A DNA stretch of 64,000 nt from Coemansia sp. RSA 487 (GCA_027577595.1 JANBRJ010000001.1:62001-126000); one strand, 5' to 3'. Counted from the stretch's first letter, positions 11,001 through 21,418 are shown. The notes: generated from the sequence alone by a model not told the origin. Program-made: numbers and translations.

Positions 11001-11382
11001 CATCGACCCAGTCACTATCCCAATCACCGACTTCTTTGCACGCTGGAAGCAGCTCGGCGACTCGTCAGCGGGCGTCGGCGGCGAGGCACAGAATGTGCTG
11101 AAAACGCCCTTTTTGGCCGCCGATGCAGCCGAGGCTGGTCAATGGATGCGCAACGTTGTTGGTGGCATGGGCTTTGCGCTGATCCATGGAGCCGATCCGG
11201 AGCCTGACAACTTGGTCGGCGTTGGCATTGCCACCACCGAGAGCAGCGGCCGCTTTGGATGTCTGCTGCGTGTTGAGCCAAAGGTCTCGCACGGCCTGAC
11301 GCGCGTCACCATCAGAGCGACCAACCCCGACGTTGCAAAGGTCGTTGCTACTAATATAAACATGGTATTTGGGTCCCGCTAG
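8075..11382 (+). CDS. AP-2 complex subunit alpha (alpha-adaptin)
   Basis: Large subunit of the clathrin adaptor AP-2, which binds PIP2, cargo and accessory proteins at the plasma membrane during endocytosis. Three exons: 8075-8123, 8209-8277 and 8486-11382, joined at GT-AG sites, giving 1004 residues. Exon 1 encodes MAPMKGLTVFIADLRKC, exon 2 the signature NKELANIRTKFK and exon 3 continues EPSLSGYNRKKYVCKLIYMS, exactly the alpha-adaptin N-terminus. The trunk is helical-repeat (to ~600), followed by a low-complexity hinge with EE/NDTAT-rich sequence and the C-terminal appendage (beta-sandwich, platform with the LPITMGHFI segment). Length is close to the usual 940-1000. The 3' end converges on the aminopeptidase gene with 81 bases between stops. 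Confidence 0.95.
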
Positions 11383-11463
11383 TCTTCCACGGGTTTATAG
11401 CTTTCTTCCTTTGATGATGTAATATTTAATTCCTTTAAAACGTTAAAAAAAAGCAGCAAACAT

Positions 11464-13671
11464 TCAAATTGGCGATGTTTCTCTCTTCAGCCACGCGTAG
11501 CCAAGGCTGTCTTCCTTCAGCAGCGGACTGACCTTTTCCCAGACCTTTGCGTGGTATTGGTCGAGCCACTGGTGCTCCTCGTGCGTCAAAAGCCCCGCTT
11601 GGATCAGCTTCTTCTGGATCGGGACCATGGTCACGGGCTCGAACTTCAGGAACCCTGTGCCGCCCGTATAGTCGAACTTTGTGTCTGCCTTGACGACCAG
11701 GCACGTGTTCTCGATACGGATGCCGAATGCGCCGTCCTCGTAGTACCCAGGCTCATTGGTGATAGTCATTCCGTGCTGGAGCCCATCGCTCAAGTAGCTT
11801 TCACGCATTCCGATGCCCTGAGGGCCTTCATGGACGTTCAGGAACGAGCCGACACCATGACCCGTGCCGTGGCGGTAGTCCAGCCCGAGTTGCCACAGCG
11901 GCAGGCGCGCAAGCGGGTCCAGCGCATATCCGGTGGTTTTGCTCGGGAACACTGCCCTGTCCAGCGCAATATGACCCTTAAGCACACGGGTGAAGCATTC
12001 GCGCTGCCATGCGGTAGGCGTGCCAAAATGGTACGTCCGCGTAACATCCGTGGTACCATCATAGTACTGGCCACCAGAGTCACACAGATACATTTGATTG
12101 AGATCGAGAAGCGCATCGGTACCGCGTTTGGGCGAATAGTGGATGATGGCACCGTTGGCGCCAACCGACGAGATAGTGCTGAAGCTCAGTCCGACGCAAT
12201 GCGCCTGCTCACGCCGGAACTGCTCCAGTTTGTCGGCGACATCGACCTCCGAGAGCCGCTTGTGTCCTCCATTGAAAAGCATCTCGTTTTCGAGCCATCC
12301 AAAGTAGTTGGCCATCGCTGCGCCGTCGCGGATATGACATTGCCGCATACCGTCGAGCTCCACCGGGTTCTTCAGCGCCTTGAGTTGCGTGATAGGTGCG
12401 CTGTCGATGACCAGGTTATCGTCTCCCAGCGCTTTGGCCAACGCCCAGCTGACAGATGATCCTGCAAGAAGACGGCTTTTTTCTTGCGCCAGCGAAGCTG
12501 ACATCGCGCTGAGTTCGCCAAAGATCGCGTTGTAGGGGCGGATATTGACGCCATGCAAATGCTCGCGCACATCGTCGCTGACCTTTGCAGAGTCGATGTA
12601 CAGCGTCACGCTGGTTTCGGTAATCAAAGCATAGGCAAAGAACACTGGGTTGTAGCTTATATCGCTTCCGCGCAAATTGAAGAGCCATGCAATCTCGTCG
12701 AGCGCAGAAACTACAAGACCGCTGACACCGACGGACTTGTCCAGCTCCGCACGCACCCTTGCGATCTTGTCCGTGTACGCTTCGCCAGTGAATTTGGTGT
12801 CCAGCACAAACGCCTTGTCTTTCGGGCGTTCTGGGCGGTCCTCGCCCCAGACCAGATCGATCAGGTTCTGCTCAATCCCCACGAGATCGCTACCACGGGC
12901 ATTCAGCGCACGCTTTATCTGCTCGCCCTCGGATGCAGATAGGAGAGTCGGGTCGATTCCAACGCGCGTTCCGGCAGGCAGGTTCTTTTCCAAGTACTCT
13001 TGCCAGCTGGGGACGCCCGGGAACCCGCGCTTCATCAGAGCCCAGTTGTCGTCCATTTGTTCGCGCGCTTGCAGAAAGTACCGTCCGTCAGTAAATACGG
13101 ATGCATTGTCCATGGTGATCACTGCGCACCCAGCAGATCCGTCAAACCCGGAGATAAAGGCACGGCGCATATCGCATGCTGCGACATACTCGCTCTAGCA
13201 ACAAGAAAAGGAACTCCAGATAATCAAAAACAGAGTGTGGGACACAAAAAAAATATCAGACAATGCGTGGGAAAAAATTCAGACACTTGATTGCGTGTCA
13301 TCTTTATTTGCTGTGCTGTCTGTGTGGGTGCGAACTGTATAAACAGGTCCAAGATAAAGGAATATAGCATAGGGTGGTTAGTTTACCTGGTGAGCATCCT
13401 CGCTGGGAACGACATATGCCGAGACGCTGTATGCGGGGCTGGCCATCAGCTCGCGCAGCTTCTTGAGGCGGTCGGTGGTGTAGACAGGAAATACCATTTT
13501 CACAGAACCCGTGGAAAGACTGCGCTTCTTGAGAAGTATGCTATTAGATATCTCTGCAAGAGTGGAAGTTGAAGATGGTGAAGAAGAGTAGAGTGACAGA
13601 GCTGGTGGGCTTTGGAAAGGTGTGCAGCCAGTAAATGCTTTGCGGGCAAACTTTGCCAGTCGACTAAGCAT
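11464..13671 (-). CDS. Xaa-Pro aminopeptidase (aminopeptidase P, M24B)
   Basis: Metallopeptidase that removes an N-terminal residue preceding proline. Exon 1 is 13671-13387 and exon 2 is 13194-11464, phase 0, 671 residues. The junction rebuilds VPSEDAHQ-SEYVAACDMRR, the creatinase-N motif of the family, followed by ISGFDGSAGCAVI and TDGRYF. Dinuclear metal ligands are visible: SGGQYYDGTTDVTRT (two Asp), GTGHGVGSFLNVHEGP (His), TNEPGYYEDG (Glu) and GIRIENT (Glu). The first 58 residues are Arg/Ser/Lys-rich with no acids until ~40 and look like a mitochondrial presequence; a second Met at residue 59 (13497) starts at the usual N-terminus of cytosolic enzymes (MVFPVYTTDRLKKL). Both forms may be made from one gene, which is inference. 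Confidence 0.95.
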
Positions 13672-13970
13672 GCACAAAGAGTGGGTAGCAAAAGAAAGAA
13701 GCGGGCTTAGCCTTAAAGAGAATAGAATAAAGTTAAAAATTACAAGAGAAAAGAAAAAGAACGTTTAGGGGCATCGTTGCGTCCTTGCACTTCCACGAGC
13801 ATGGCTGCTGGAAATCGGTCAATTTTACCAGAACGGTTTTCATCAAAGTCATACGTAATTGATTTTGGCCATAAACAAAGAAATGCGAGAAAGGGGGGAC
13901 AAATATATGCTCCTTTTACGCAAAGATGGGGTAGCAGTCTCCCAGCTCCGTTTACTTGGCCATGTCTGGG

Positions 13971-14327
13971 CTAGGACAACAAATAGCTGATCCAGATCAG
14001 CACAAGCGCAAAAAGTATCAGCAGAGCAAATATGCTAGCAAACATCTTTGTATACAGCGGTGTGCGTTCGTAGGCCTGTAGCCCACGAGCAATCCCTTCT
14101 TCAAGATGCAATAGCAGGGTGGTTTCTACTAGCGGTGCGCGACAGTTGGGACACTTGACATCGGCCTGGGCGTTGCGAAGGTCAGCGACACAATCGTTGT
14201 GGAGCCGGTGGCCACAGGGCGCCTTGTAAAAGTCCTTGGTGATTTCATCCATGCACACGGCGCACAGCGTTGCTTGCCTGGCCATTGCTGGCATCAGCGC
14301 AGGCGTTTGTGACGACATGCAAAGCAT
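13971..14327 (-). CDS. Tail-anchored RING-H2 finger protein
   Basis: 118 residues, single exon. A RING finger fills residues ~20-65: CAVCMDE, then CGHRLHNDC (C-x-H-x2-H-x2-C, the C3H2C3 or RING-H2 order) and CPNC. A hydrophobic segment of about 23 residues at the extreme C-terminus (ASIFALLILFALVLIWISY) would anchor it in a membrane with the RING in the cytosol. This is the build of small membrane E3 ubiquitin ligases; the substrate and organelle cannot be told. It lies about 300 bases upstream of the aminopeptidase on the same strand and is divergent from EMC10. Confidence 0.8.
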   Translation of the reverse strand: MLCMSSQTPALMPAMARQATLCAVCMDEITKDFYKAPCGHRLHNDCVADLRNAQADVKCPNCRAPLVETTLLLHLEEGIARGLQAYERTPLYTKMFASIFALLILFALVLIWISYLLS

Positions 14328-15072
14328 ATATGGTGTAGAACTTGAAAACAGCTTTGTGTTTTACACAAGGAATATAAAATAACATTGGAGTGACAGGAGA
14401 TAGGGAAGCCCATAGAGTTAATACGCTTTTATATGTATGGCTTGTAGCTTTTTATTTCCCGACTAGTGACCACTTCTTACGCTTGCTGTCACGGGAGGTG
14501 CAAGTCATGGCGGAAGGAAGAGATGCTGGCTTTGTCAAAATTCACTTGTATCGGTGCTGCTCGTGTTCCTGCAATTCCCTTGGCTTGACGGAATATGCAG
14601 TTTAATGGCTGGGCATATATATCTGGAGCTGTCAGTTTTGACAATTGCTCTTTTAATACATGCGTAGTTTAATAGAAAGCGAAGCCAGCGGTTAAAACGA
14701 CACGTACAACCCCCCATGACCAGTCGCCATTTCAGGACCTGAGAAAAAAGTACAGTAGTCAAAAGCAAGAGTTCCATCGTTGCTTGTCTCTGGAAGTGAG
14801 CATTGTTTGTGCACTGTAGTGTGCAAAAGTGGCGGGTGTGTGGCTCGAAATCTAATGAGCTGCTCACGTGAGTTTGGAACTGTCATATCGCTGCACACCC
14901 CTTCTTTTTCGCTTTTCTCTTTATCGTCTGCTATATTTATTGCTTTGTCTTGAATTTATAAACATTACCTGTTGTCTTCCTTTTCTCTTTTCATTCACCT
15001 GACCGTTTCAGCTCCTGGAGCCGCAGCATCAAAAAGAATAGCAACAATATAGACAAAGAGGGCTCAAAAAGA
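14328..15072. other. Divergent intergenic region (RING gene / EMC10)
   Basis: No gene seen. It must contain both promoters. A TATA-like run (ctatatttattg, ~14931) and a CACGTG E-box-like site (near 14866) lie upstream of EMC10; their use is unproven. Confidence 0.45.
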
Positions 15073-15768
15073 ATGCGCATAGCCGAATTAACAAGCATCT
15101 ATCTTCTCGTGGGCGGGCTTCTGGTGGCTTTAGCCAGCGGATCAGAACAGCAAGCAGCAGCAGTCAGCCAGACACTTGATGTATTTGACAACCGCAAGGC
15201 CTCAAAGTTTATGCAGCGCGGAGAGCTCCAGCTTCTCACAGACGGCACCGCACAATACCACAGCATCGGAGTGCAGCAGCCACCACAGCTCCCGTTATCA
15301 AAGGTGTTCTTCGAGCCGACCACGGATCCGGCACTATACACGGTCATTGTGCAGCCGCAGAACAACGCTAGCGCCCGCTTTATACTCCCCATCAAACGGT
15401 GCCGGCTGAGCACGGATGCAAAGAAGCTGGAAGAAACGTTTGTGGTGCACCAAACAGAAAAAGGCGATGTCTTCCATGTCGACTACGACGCCGGGAAGAG
15501 CGAGAACTGCGTGCGCAAGCAGGAGGGCCGGCAATCGGACAAGGAGCCCGTTGTGTTCACGCGAGTTCTGGTGAGTCGACAGGCCCAGGGGCCGATGCCG
15601 AAGCTTGCGGCTGCAGCCAACATTGACATGTCGACCGGGAAGGAGGTGCAGCCGGAGCCATCCAAGAGCTTCCTCGCAAAGTACTGGTACTACCTTATCC
15701 CGATCGTGCTATTGCTTATGCTTGGTGGCGAGGAGCCTCAGCAGGAAGGCAACAACAGGCGCCAGTGA
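15073..15768 (+). CDS. EMC10: ER membrane protein complex subunit 10 (EMC10)
   Basis: Lumenal subunit of the ER membrane complex, which inserts transmembrane segments into the ER membrane. 231 residues, single exon: signal peptide (~1-24, IYLLVGGLLVALASG), a beta-rich lumenal domain with two Cys (CRLSTDAKK and the NCVRKQ Cys) that likely form a disulfide, and a single membrane span near the C-terminus (KYWYYLIPIVLLLMLGG) followed by a short polar tail. The pattern FLxKYWxYLIPxVLLLM is typical of fungal and animal EMC10. The LAMTOR3-like gene follows on the same strand after 124 bases, but they are separate transcripts in all likelihood. Confidence 0.88.
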   Translation: MRIAELTSIYLLVGGLLVALASGSEQQAAAVSQTLDVFDNRKASKFMQRGELQLLTDGTAQYHSIGVQQPPQLPLSKVFFEPTTDPALYTVIVQPQNNASARFILPIKRCRLSTDAKKLEETFVVHQTEKGDVFHVDYDAGKSENCVRKQEGRQSDKEPVVFTRVLVSRQAQGPMPKLAAAANIDMSTGKEVQPEPSKSFLAKYWYYLIPIVLLLMLGGEEPQQEGNNRRQ

Positions 15769-15892
15769 GAAAAATAAGCAACAAGGTGTATTTTTTGCTT
15801 GAAAGGAATTTAAAAAGCTTTTCCTCTTTCTTTGTCTTTTTTGTCTTTAATGTTCAAAGTAGCAGTACATCTTTATCTCTGCATCTCTTAAA

Positions 15893-16363
15893 ATGGAAAT
15901 TGAAATCGAGCGCGAGCTCATGGAAGCGCCTTCGCCGACGCCGCCGGACATTGGCGAAAGCCAGTTTGAAAAGATGCTTGGCGAAGCAATGACGTCCATT
16001 GACGGCCTAATGCTTGTGATAGTGACCGACTCTGACCGCGTCCCAGTGATTCGCGAGGCCCTGGCGGTATTCCACGAGCCTCAGTTTGAGGAGGCTCTGA
16101 TAGACAAGTGCTACGACGCGTTCGACGATATCAGAAAGCTCCATGTCGGGTCCAGCGACATCATGACACTTTTCTACGATGCCATGCAAGTTGTCCAGTT
16201 CCGCGTGGGCCCTTACTACGGCACCATTGTCTGCGACTATATCACGAGCACAGACAAGGGCCACAACCTCACAAACATGGGCATGGTTCACAACTTGGTC
16301 GACCGTATTCGCGACTTTTTGAATATCCTGTCCAAAGTTAGCAAGGAAGGCGAGCGTGCTTAA
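15893..16363 (+). CDS. Ragulator subunit LAMTOR3-like (roadblock/LC7 fold)
   Basis: 156 residues, single exon. After a short acidic N-terminal extension, the sequence follows LAMTOR3/MP1: SIDGLMLVIVTDSDRVPVI (family: SVEGLHAIVVSDRDGVPVI) and FYDAMQVVQFRVGPYYGTIV (family: YYNTYQVVQFNRLPLVVSFI). LAMTOR3 pairs with LAMTOR2 in the Ragulator complex that anchors Rag GTPases and TORC1 signalling at the vacuole or lysosome. It is about 30 residues longer than the human protein, mainly at the N-terminus and in the middle loop. A divergent member, but order and motifs agree. It converges with COX6. Confidence 0.8.
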   Translation: MEIEIERELMEAPSPTPPDIGESQFEKMLGEAMTSIDGLMLVIVTDSDRVPVIREALAVFHEPQFEEALIDKCYDAFDDIRKLHVGSSDIMTLFYDAMQVVQFRVGPYYGTIVCDYITSTDKGHNLTNMGMVHNLVDRIRDFLNILSKVSKEGERA

Positions 16364-16567
16364 AAACTGAGCTCTAGGCCTGTAGATTATTATATATCAT
16401 CTTTTGTAGTTTTCATTTTTTTGCTAAGCCAAGTGTAGCACAAGCAGCTTTATTAAACGAGCCTGTAATCTCTAAGACAAAATGGCGATAATAGGAAAAC
16501 AAAAATAGTGAAAAGCAGCAACACTTTTCAGTCAAACACTTGCTAGGGAAAGAGAGAGGGGCTATGT

Positions 16568-17100
16568 TTATTTGAAGCCCAGCTCCTCCTTTGTCAGCAG
16601 GCCAAGCTCGTCCTTGACAGGCTTGAGCGCCTGGAGATAGTCCTCGTACTGGGACGTCTTATCAACCTTGATCTTCAACGCCTCAAAGACACGCACAGCA
16701 GTCGAAAAGTCATCGATGCGACGAGCCGCGCGCAAAGCCGCTTCGCAGATAGCCACGTCAGGGACCAGATCGTACGCAAAGCAGTTGTTCAGTCCGCGCT
16801 GGAGCTCAAACTGGTCGTCGACATTCTCAAAGAACTTGACATAGCGGTTCGTGAACTGCTCGTACGTTTCCTCGGGCTGTTCGGAGTACAGGCGACGCTG
16901 GGTCACTACATACTTTGAAAGTAAATATACTTTAGCCTTATGGTCAATTGACAAATCCTAAAGGCAGAATCCATGCGTAACGTGCTCATTATTCCTTATC
17001 CCTGTCGATACTTACATACAAACGATGGTTTGGCGGCCGTACGCACAAGACCGGTGCGGGCGACTGCAGCGCTTCTGACAACCGAGCGGATTCCAAACAT
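16568..17100 (-). CDS. COX6: Cytochrome c oxidase subunit 6 (animal subunit Va)
   Basis: Nuclear-coded matrix-side subunit of complex IV. Exon 1 is 17100-17016, exon 2 is 16905-16568, with donor GTAAG and acceptor tgtag, 140 residues. Exon 1 encodes a mitochondrial presequence rich in Arg, Ala, Ser and Val (MFGIRSVVRSAAVARTG). The mature part begins near YSEQPEETYEQFTNRYVKFF and contains RGLNNCFAYDLVPDVAICEA and AARRIDDFSTAVRVFEALK, characteristic of Cox6/Va. The family normally has about 110 mature residues, as here. The donor could also be read six bases earlier; the chosen site gives the better consensus. Confidence 0.93.
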
Positions 17101-17824
17101 TTTTTTTAATTGAAGCTGAAGAAAAGGCGAATTGAATAATAATATTTTTCGATTAGCAAAAAAGAAGAAAAAAAGATTGTTGCTTGTTTAGATTTAGTTT
17201 TTTTTCCTTCTGTGAGGGCGCTGAGATATAAAAAAGATCACCCCACACTTTTTATCTCAAACTTTCAAGAACTGAAAATGTGACTAGAGATGATCTCGCT
17301 CTTTCTGATCTGGCTTTGCCTTTTATACTAGTATGCCAGAAAACCCGCAAGCTGTTGAAGCGATGCTGGGGTTAACTTTATGCTTTTTACATAGAAACCA
17401 AAGCTGGCAGCTTTAAAGTGTATATTTACTTAATCTGGAACCTAGGGATTCCATTTTGTGATCAGATTCAGAGCTTAGCAAATGTGATTAGGATCTCCAA
17501 ATTAACATATATGGATATTCTTCTGTCAAGAAAGTGCCCATCACATACTGCCTATTATATTATAGCTTTTGCTTATGCAAAGCTTCACGTACAAAGAGCT
17601 TAGTAGAAAAGTGGGCTTTTCTGTACAGCAATGAAGAATTGGTTGCAAAGACAATGCAGGAGGGAAAAAAAGAAAGACTCTTAAGCTTATGAAAACTGTA
17701 AGAAAAGATAGCTGAACGCTTTTCCATTTCACTTATCATCTCCTTGATCGCCAGTTAGTCTATTTGTTCTGTTCTGTTTATTGCAACTGCTTGTAAAAGA
17801 AAGCTTCTGGTAAGAGTTATAAAA
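17101..17824. other. AT-rich intergenic region (COX6 / F-box-like gene)
   Basis: Divergent spacer with A/T runs near 17104-17210. I see no gene; short open frames here have no coding character. Confidence 0.55.
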
Positions 17825-19603
17825 ATGAATATCAATGACCTACCTAGTGACATCCTCTCGCTCGTTCTCAAGAATACCGTTGGTGGACAGGCGCAAGGTA
17901 TGAAAAACTGGAAAAGCTCAATTCAACTTATGGCGGTCTGTCGCAAATGGAGAATAATTGCCGCTCCGTGGGTCCACTACTGGGCATTTGTTGAATGTCA
18001 TGATGCATCTGAGGATGAATATGCCAGCGACACCAACGAAACAACCACAGCAGCAATTACCTATAATATTAGCGGACAAGATACAGAAAGCTATCCTTTA
18101 AATATAGACAGCGAAGGTAACGACCTTGATGAAGCACAGCCAAATGATCAGGACGTAAATAATACCGTGTGGGTGACAAACGTTGATTTTCATAAAGCAT
18201 GTGGCAGCATATCCAGTGTAAGAAAGCTCAACATCTACTTGGCCACAAACATACCACTTGTCCTATTTCTCCGTAAAGTAAGCGCCTTTCTAGAGTTGAG
18301 CAGCATCCAGTGGTCTGGAATAAAGTACCTGCTTATCGAAATTTTTTCTATGCCTGCAGAGATTGTTGAAATAGACGAGGATATTGATAGCCAGACTGCT
18401 GAGATAGAAAGTATTGCACATTTGATTAAACAAAATATGAATAATGTCAACAAGCTAATAATTGACAACCACCCGATGCAGTCTTCTAATGAAGTTACTG
18501 TGGCTTTCGGCAACAAGCTAGTCAATGCATATTCAGATCAACTTGTAAAGATATCAAGCAATTTAAACGCCCAACTCACAGCCCCGGTACTTTCAACACA
18601 ATTAAAGCACATAAAACTGTTTTTGGATAGCTCTGTCACACTAAAGAACATACATATCCCCACAGAAAGTCTGGAGTATATGTTCTTTATAAACGCACCG
18701 CTAGAATTCCCATGGAAAATTTTCCACAAAAATAAAGGCGATACCAATATTGATATGTCACATTTGAAATTTCTCGCTATGATTTTTTCCTTTTATCGGC
18801 AGACTTCCAATGCAAACTTTTATCAGCCAGCAGAAGATGCAAAACTGCAGTCCGCTTTGAGGAATGCAAGACCCAAGCTGACACTTTCCCTTCCAAACAT
18901 CAAAACGCTGCGGTTAGAGTATCCACCACCGAGCTGTCCTATATTTTACTCATTCCCAGAGCTGCAATGCTTGTCAAACCTACACTTAACTGCCCCATTT
19001 GTATCGCTTCAGCAAGTCCGACATATGAAGATTAAGTCTGTGGACAATATGTATATTTATTTGGATAGCGTAAGCGCAAACCACAAGGCAGCATTCTATG
19101 AGACAACGAATTATTTATTTGGAGATATTAGTATTGGTGGGGAATCAGAATTCAATATCCGTACAAGGCTGCCATTCAAGGTGGATGTTGATAAAGTCAA
19201 ATGGGATAACCTCCAGACACTTGATCTTAGCGGGATTATCGAGTTTTCCACGTTGCTGAAACTGATCGAGCGATTAAAAAAGCTCAAATCTCTCATTTTC
19301 AGAAACATAACTATTAGCAGTTTTATCGAGGATGTAGGGTACATCGACTCTCCAAGATGGAAAATGTTGTTGGAATCTCCGCTAAAGACCAACATTTCCA
19401 TCATTGGTGCGCTAGGAAAGCACAGGCAGCAATCAACTCACTGTATCAGTAATATTATATATTTTCTTATACAGCGTATCAGATCACTTGAGAAAGCATA
19501 TATAATGCGAAAGCAGTTCAAGAACCAGATTGACGCTCTCCTTAAACAGTCTCCCAAACCACATCCAAATATCCATAGCATTATATGCATTGATGAGGAT
19601 TAA
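17825..19603 (+). CDS. F-box-like protein with irregular leucine-rich repeats
   Basis: 592 residues, single exon, start ATG 17825. The N-terminus NINDLPSDILSLVLKN followed by VCRKWRIIAAPWV has the spacing of an F-box (Leu-Pro then a downstream Cys-x-x-W), the Skp1-binding element of SCF ubiquitin ligases. The rest shows spaced hydrophobic LRR-like segments (VRKLNIYLATNIPLV, LKHIKLFLDSSV, IKTLRLEYPP, LQTLDLSGIIEF, LKSLIFRNITI), as in substrate-recognition halves. The base composition is clearly more AT-rich than the housekeeping neighbours, and the C-terminus has no conserved motif. This resembles the large, fast-evolving F-box-like families of some early-diverging fungi. The substrate is unknown. 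Confidence 0.7.
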   Translation: MNINDLPSDILSLVLKNTVGGQAQGMKNWKSSIQLMAVCRKWRIIAAPWVHYWAFVECHDASEDEYASDTNETTTAAITYNISGQDTESYPLNIDSEGNDLDEAQPNDQDVNNTVWVTNVDFHKACGSISSVRKLNIYLATNIPLVLFLRKVSAFLELSSIQWSGIKYLLIEIFSMPAEIVEIDEDIDSQTAEIESIAHLIKQNMNNVNKLIIDNHPMQSSNEVTVAFGNKLVNAYSDQLVKISSNLNAQLTAPVLSTQLKHIKLFLDSSVTLKNIHIPTESLEYMFFINAPLEFPWKIFHKNKGDTNIDMSHLKFLAMIFSFYRQTSNANFYQPAEDAKLQSALRNARPKLTLSLPNIKTLRLEYPPPSCPIFYSFPELQCLSNLHLTAPFVSLQQVRHMKIKSVDNMYIYLDSVSANHKAAFYETTNYLFGDISIGGESEFNIRTRLPFKVDVDKVKWDNLQTLDLSGIIEFSTLLKLIERLKKLKSLIFRNITISSFIEDVGYIDSPRWKMLLESPLKTNISIIGALGKHRQQSTHCISNIIYFLIQRIRSLEKAYIMRKQFKNQIDALLKQSPKPHPNIHSIICIDED

Positions 19604-19732
19604 TGGTAGCAAGTAAACATCTAAAGTGTGTTTAATGCTTTGTTATGATTTATATTCAAATAAACAACACAGTCTTGCTATGCAAATTTTATGAATGAAA
19701 AGCCATTGTGGCGCCAGTTCCTCTTGTTAAGG

Positions 19733-21418
19733 TCACACTACATTGCAGTTTGGGTGTCCGTCAAATGTCTGATTTGCCGGAAGATCGTTGCAGAAAGGAA
19801 TAGGATCCATTCCTGACAGGTCGTAACCATGCTTTCCAATACCATTTCCAGAAGCAGGAATTCCTTGCCTTAGACACATGTGCGAAAGCTCTGTAGGGAT
19901 CCTGGTCGTTTTCTGAAGCATAAGAGGTGCCTCGACAAAAGTGATTCCAAGCCCTCTGTGGAAGTGCACGTCAATGTGGCAATGGAATAGCCAGGCGCCG
20001 GGGTTGTCCGCAATAAACCGTATCTTGATATAGCTGTTTGCCTTTATCATCAAGGTATCACGCCTAATTGGTGCACCTCGGGCCTTTTGCAACTTGGTCG
20101 GCGTGAATCCACGAGGGCTGCCGCCTCCTGTTGGACCGTACTCCACAACCTGGAAAGTGTGGCCGTGCAGATGGAAAGTGTGGTCAAGGAAGCCCGTGTT
20201 GTGCAGCTCAACCTCGACGATATCCATGTAGTCAAGGATATGTACTCTTGCCTGCGTGCCATAAACCGTAGCATCGGTTGAAAGGTTTCCCATCGTTATT
20301 GCCGAAAATAACGTCGGGACCTTTGGTGTTTTGTATGGAACACCATCAAGTATAGAATAAACGACGCCATCGTTGAGTCTCTTGTTTTCAAAGTGCAGCT
20401 CGATCCGTTTGGTGACAGGATTCAACAGCGGCATTCGGTCGTACGCGTTAATTTCGATGTCTTGGAACCAGTCGCTCTCGCTGTCCGCCGTTGGTGCAGG
20501 TGTTGCCAATGGTGCGCCTGGCTTGTACTCTATCGTGCCAAGATACTGTCTGGGATTCAAGTTGTTGATAAATGGGACAAAATCTGCGTACAGAGTGGCA
20601 TTGTAGACGTAGTTAAACTGGTCAGTATCTTTGGCTTCGACAAGTACAGAGTAACGCTGTCCAGGGCCCATATTTAATAGTTCGACAGGATGTGGCACCG
20701 AGCGAACGCCTTCCACTTCGATAATCTGCATCTTATGGCCAGGCATGCTAAACTTGAACCACTCGGTTGTTCCAATGTTTATAACGCGGATCCGATACTT
20801 TTTGCCGGGCTTGAATGTTATTGGCTTTGTGTCGTTGCCGTTATATCCGTTGATTAGTGCAAACGGAAATGAAGATTTAGGAGGGAACTTGGTATGGGGC
20901 GCAAGTACCGAATCCAGCTGGTCCTGAAAGTTCAGTTCGTAGCTGTCCTCGAGGGAAAATAGATATTCGTCTTCATAGTCGGCGATAGGCTCTCTTTCGT
21001 GAATGATAAATGGGGTCCGCAGACCGTCGACGTTCTGTCCGCCATAGTGTCCATGAAGCCAGTATGTCCCCTCTTGTTCTGGTGTTATTTCGTAGGTGTA
21101 GTCAGTACCTGGCGGAATGCCGCACTGGGTGACCATGCCAGCACCATCGTTGTAGGCAGTGCCATTATGAAACAAGCCATGTGCGTGAACGGTTGTAGGT
21201 ACATTCAAGGAGTTGTGCACGTGTAGCGCAAGTGTGTCGCCCCTGTTGATATGAACCGGAGGAATGGGTAGCTTTCCGTTGACACCAACGGCACGCTTTG
21301 TATAGTGGCCGTCGCGATTTACAGTCAAGTAACCAATGTCCCAGCTTACCTCAACGCGTGCGGCAAGGCACACGCCAAGAATTGCAAGTAAAGCTATCTG
21401 TACATGTAAAGACAACAT
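19733..21418 (-). CDS. Secreted multicopper oxidase (Fet3/laccase family)
   Basis: 561 residues with an N-terminal signal peptide (LHVQIALLAILGVCLAARV). Three cupredoxin domains carry the four copper-binding blocks: HAHGLFHNG, WLHGHYGGQ, HTFHLHGHTFQVVEYG and WLFHCHIDVHFHRGLG, giving the ten His and one Cys for the T1, T2 and T3 copper sites. The N-terminal block GTAYNDGAGMVTQCGIPPG and the overall spacing are nearest to Fet3-type ferroxidases. Unlike Fet3 there is no C-terminal membrane span; the product ends at HPNCNVV, and no room exists for another exon before the F-box gene. I infer a soluble extracellular or cell-wall enzyme, substrate Fe(II) or phenolics. No Ftr1 permease lies beside it. 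Confidence 0.88.
   Translation of the reverse strand: MLSLHVQIALLAILGVCLAARVEVSWDIGYLTVNRDGHYTKRAVGVNGKLPIPPVHINRGDTLALHVHNSLNVPTTVHAHGLFHNGTAYNDGAGMVTQCGIPPGTDYTYEITPEQEGTYWLHGHYGGQNVDGLRTPFIIHEREPIADYEDEYLFSLEDSYELNFQDQLDSVLAPHTKFPPKSSFPFALINGYNGNDTKPITFKPGKKYRIRVINIGTTEWFKFSMPGHKMQIIEVEGVRSVPHPVELLNMGPGQRYSVLVEAKDTDQFNYVYNATLYADFVPFINNLNPRQYLGTIEYKPGAPLATPAPTADSESDWFQDIEINAYDRMPLLNPVTKRIELHFENKRLNDGVVYSILDGVPYKTPKVPTLFSAITMGNLSTDATVYGTQARVHILDYMDIVEVELHNTGFLDHTFHLHGHTFQVVEYGPTGGGSPRGFTPTKLQKARGAPIRRDTLMIKANSYIKIRFIADNPGAWLFHCHIDVHFHRGLGITFVEAPLMLQKTTRIPTELSHMCLRQGIPASGNGIGKHGYDLSGMDPIPFCNDLPANQTFDGHPNCNVV

Noticed and set aside
11551-12459. 302-codon plus-strand frame opposite the aminopeptidase
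   Set aside because: Shadow frame of a conserved enzyme with intact metal ligands on the minus strand.
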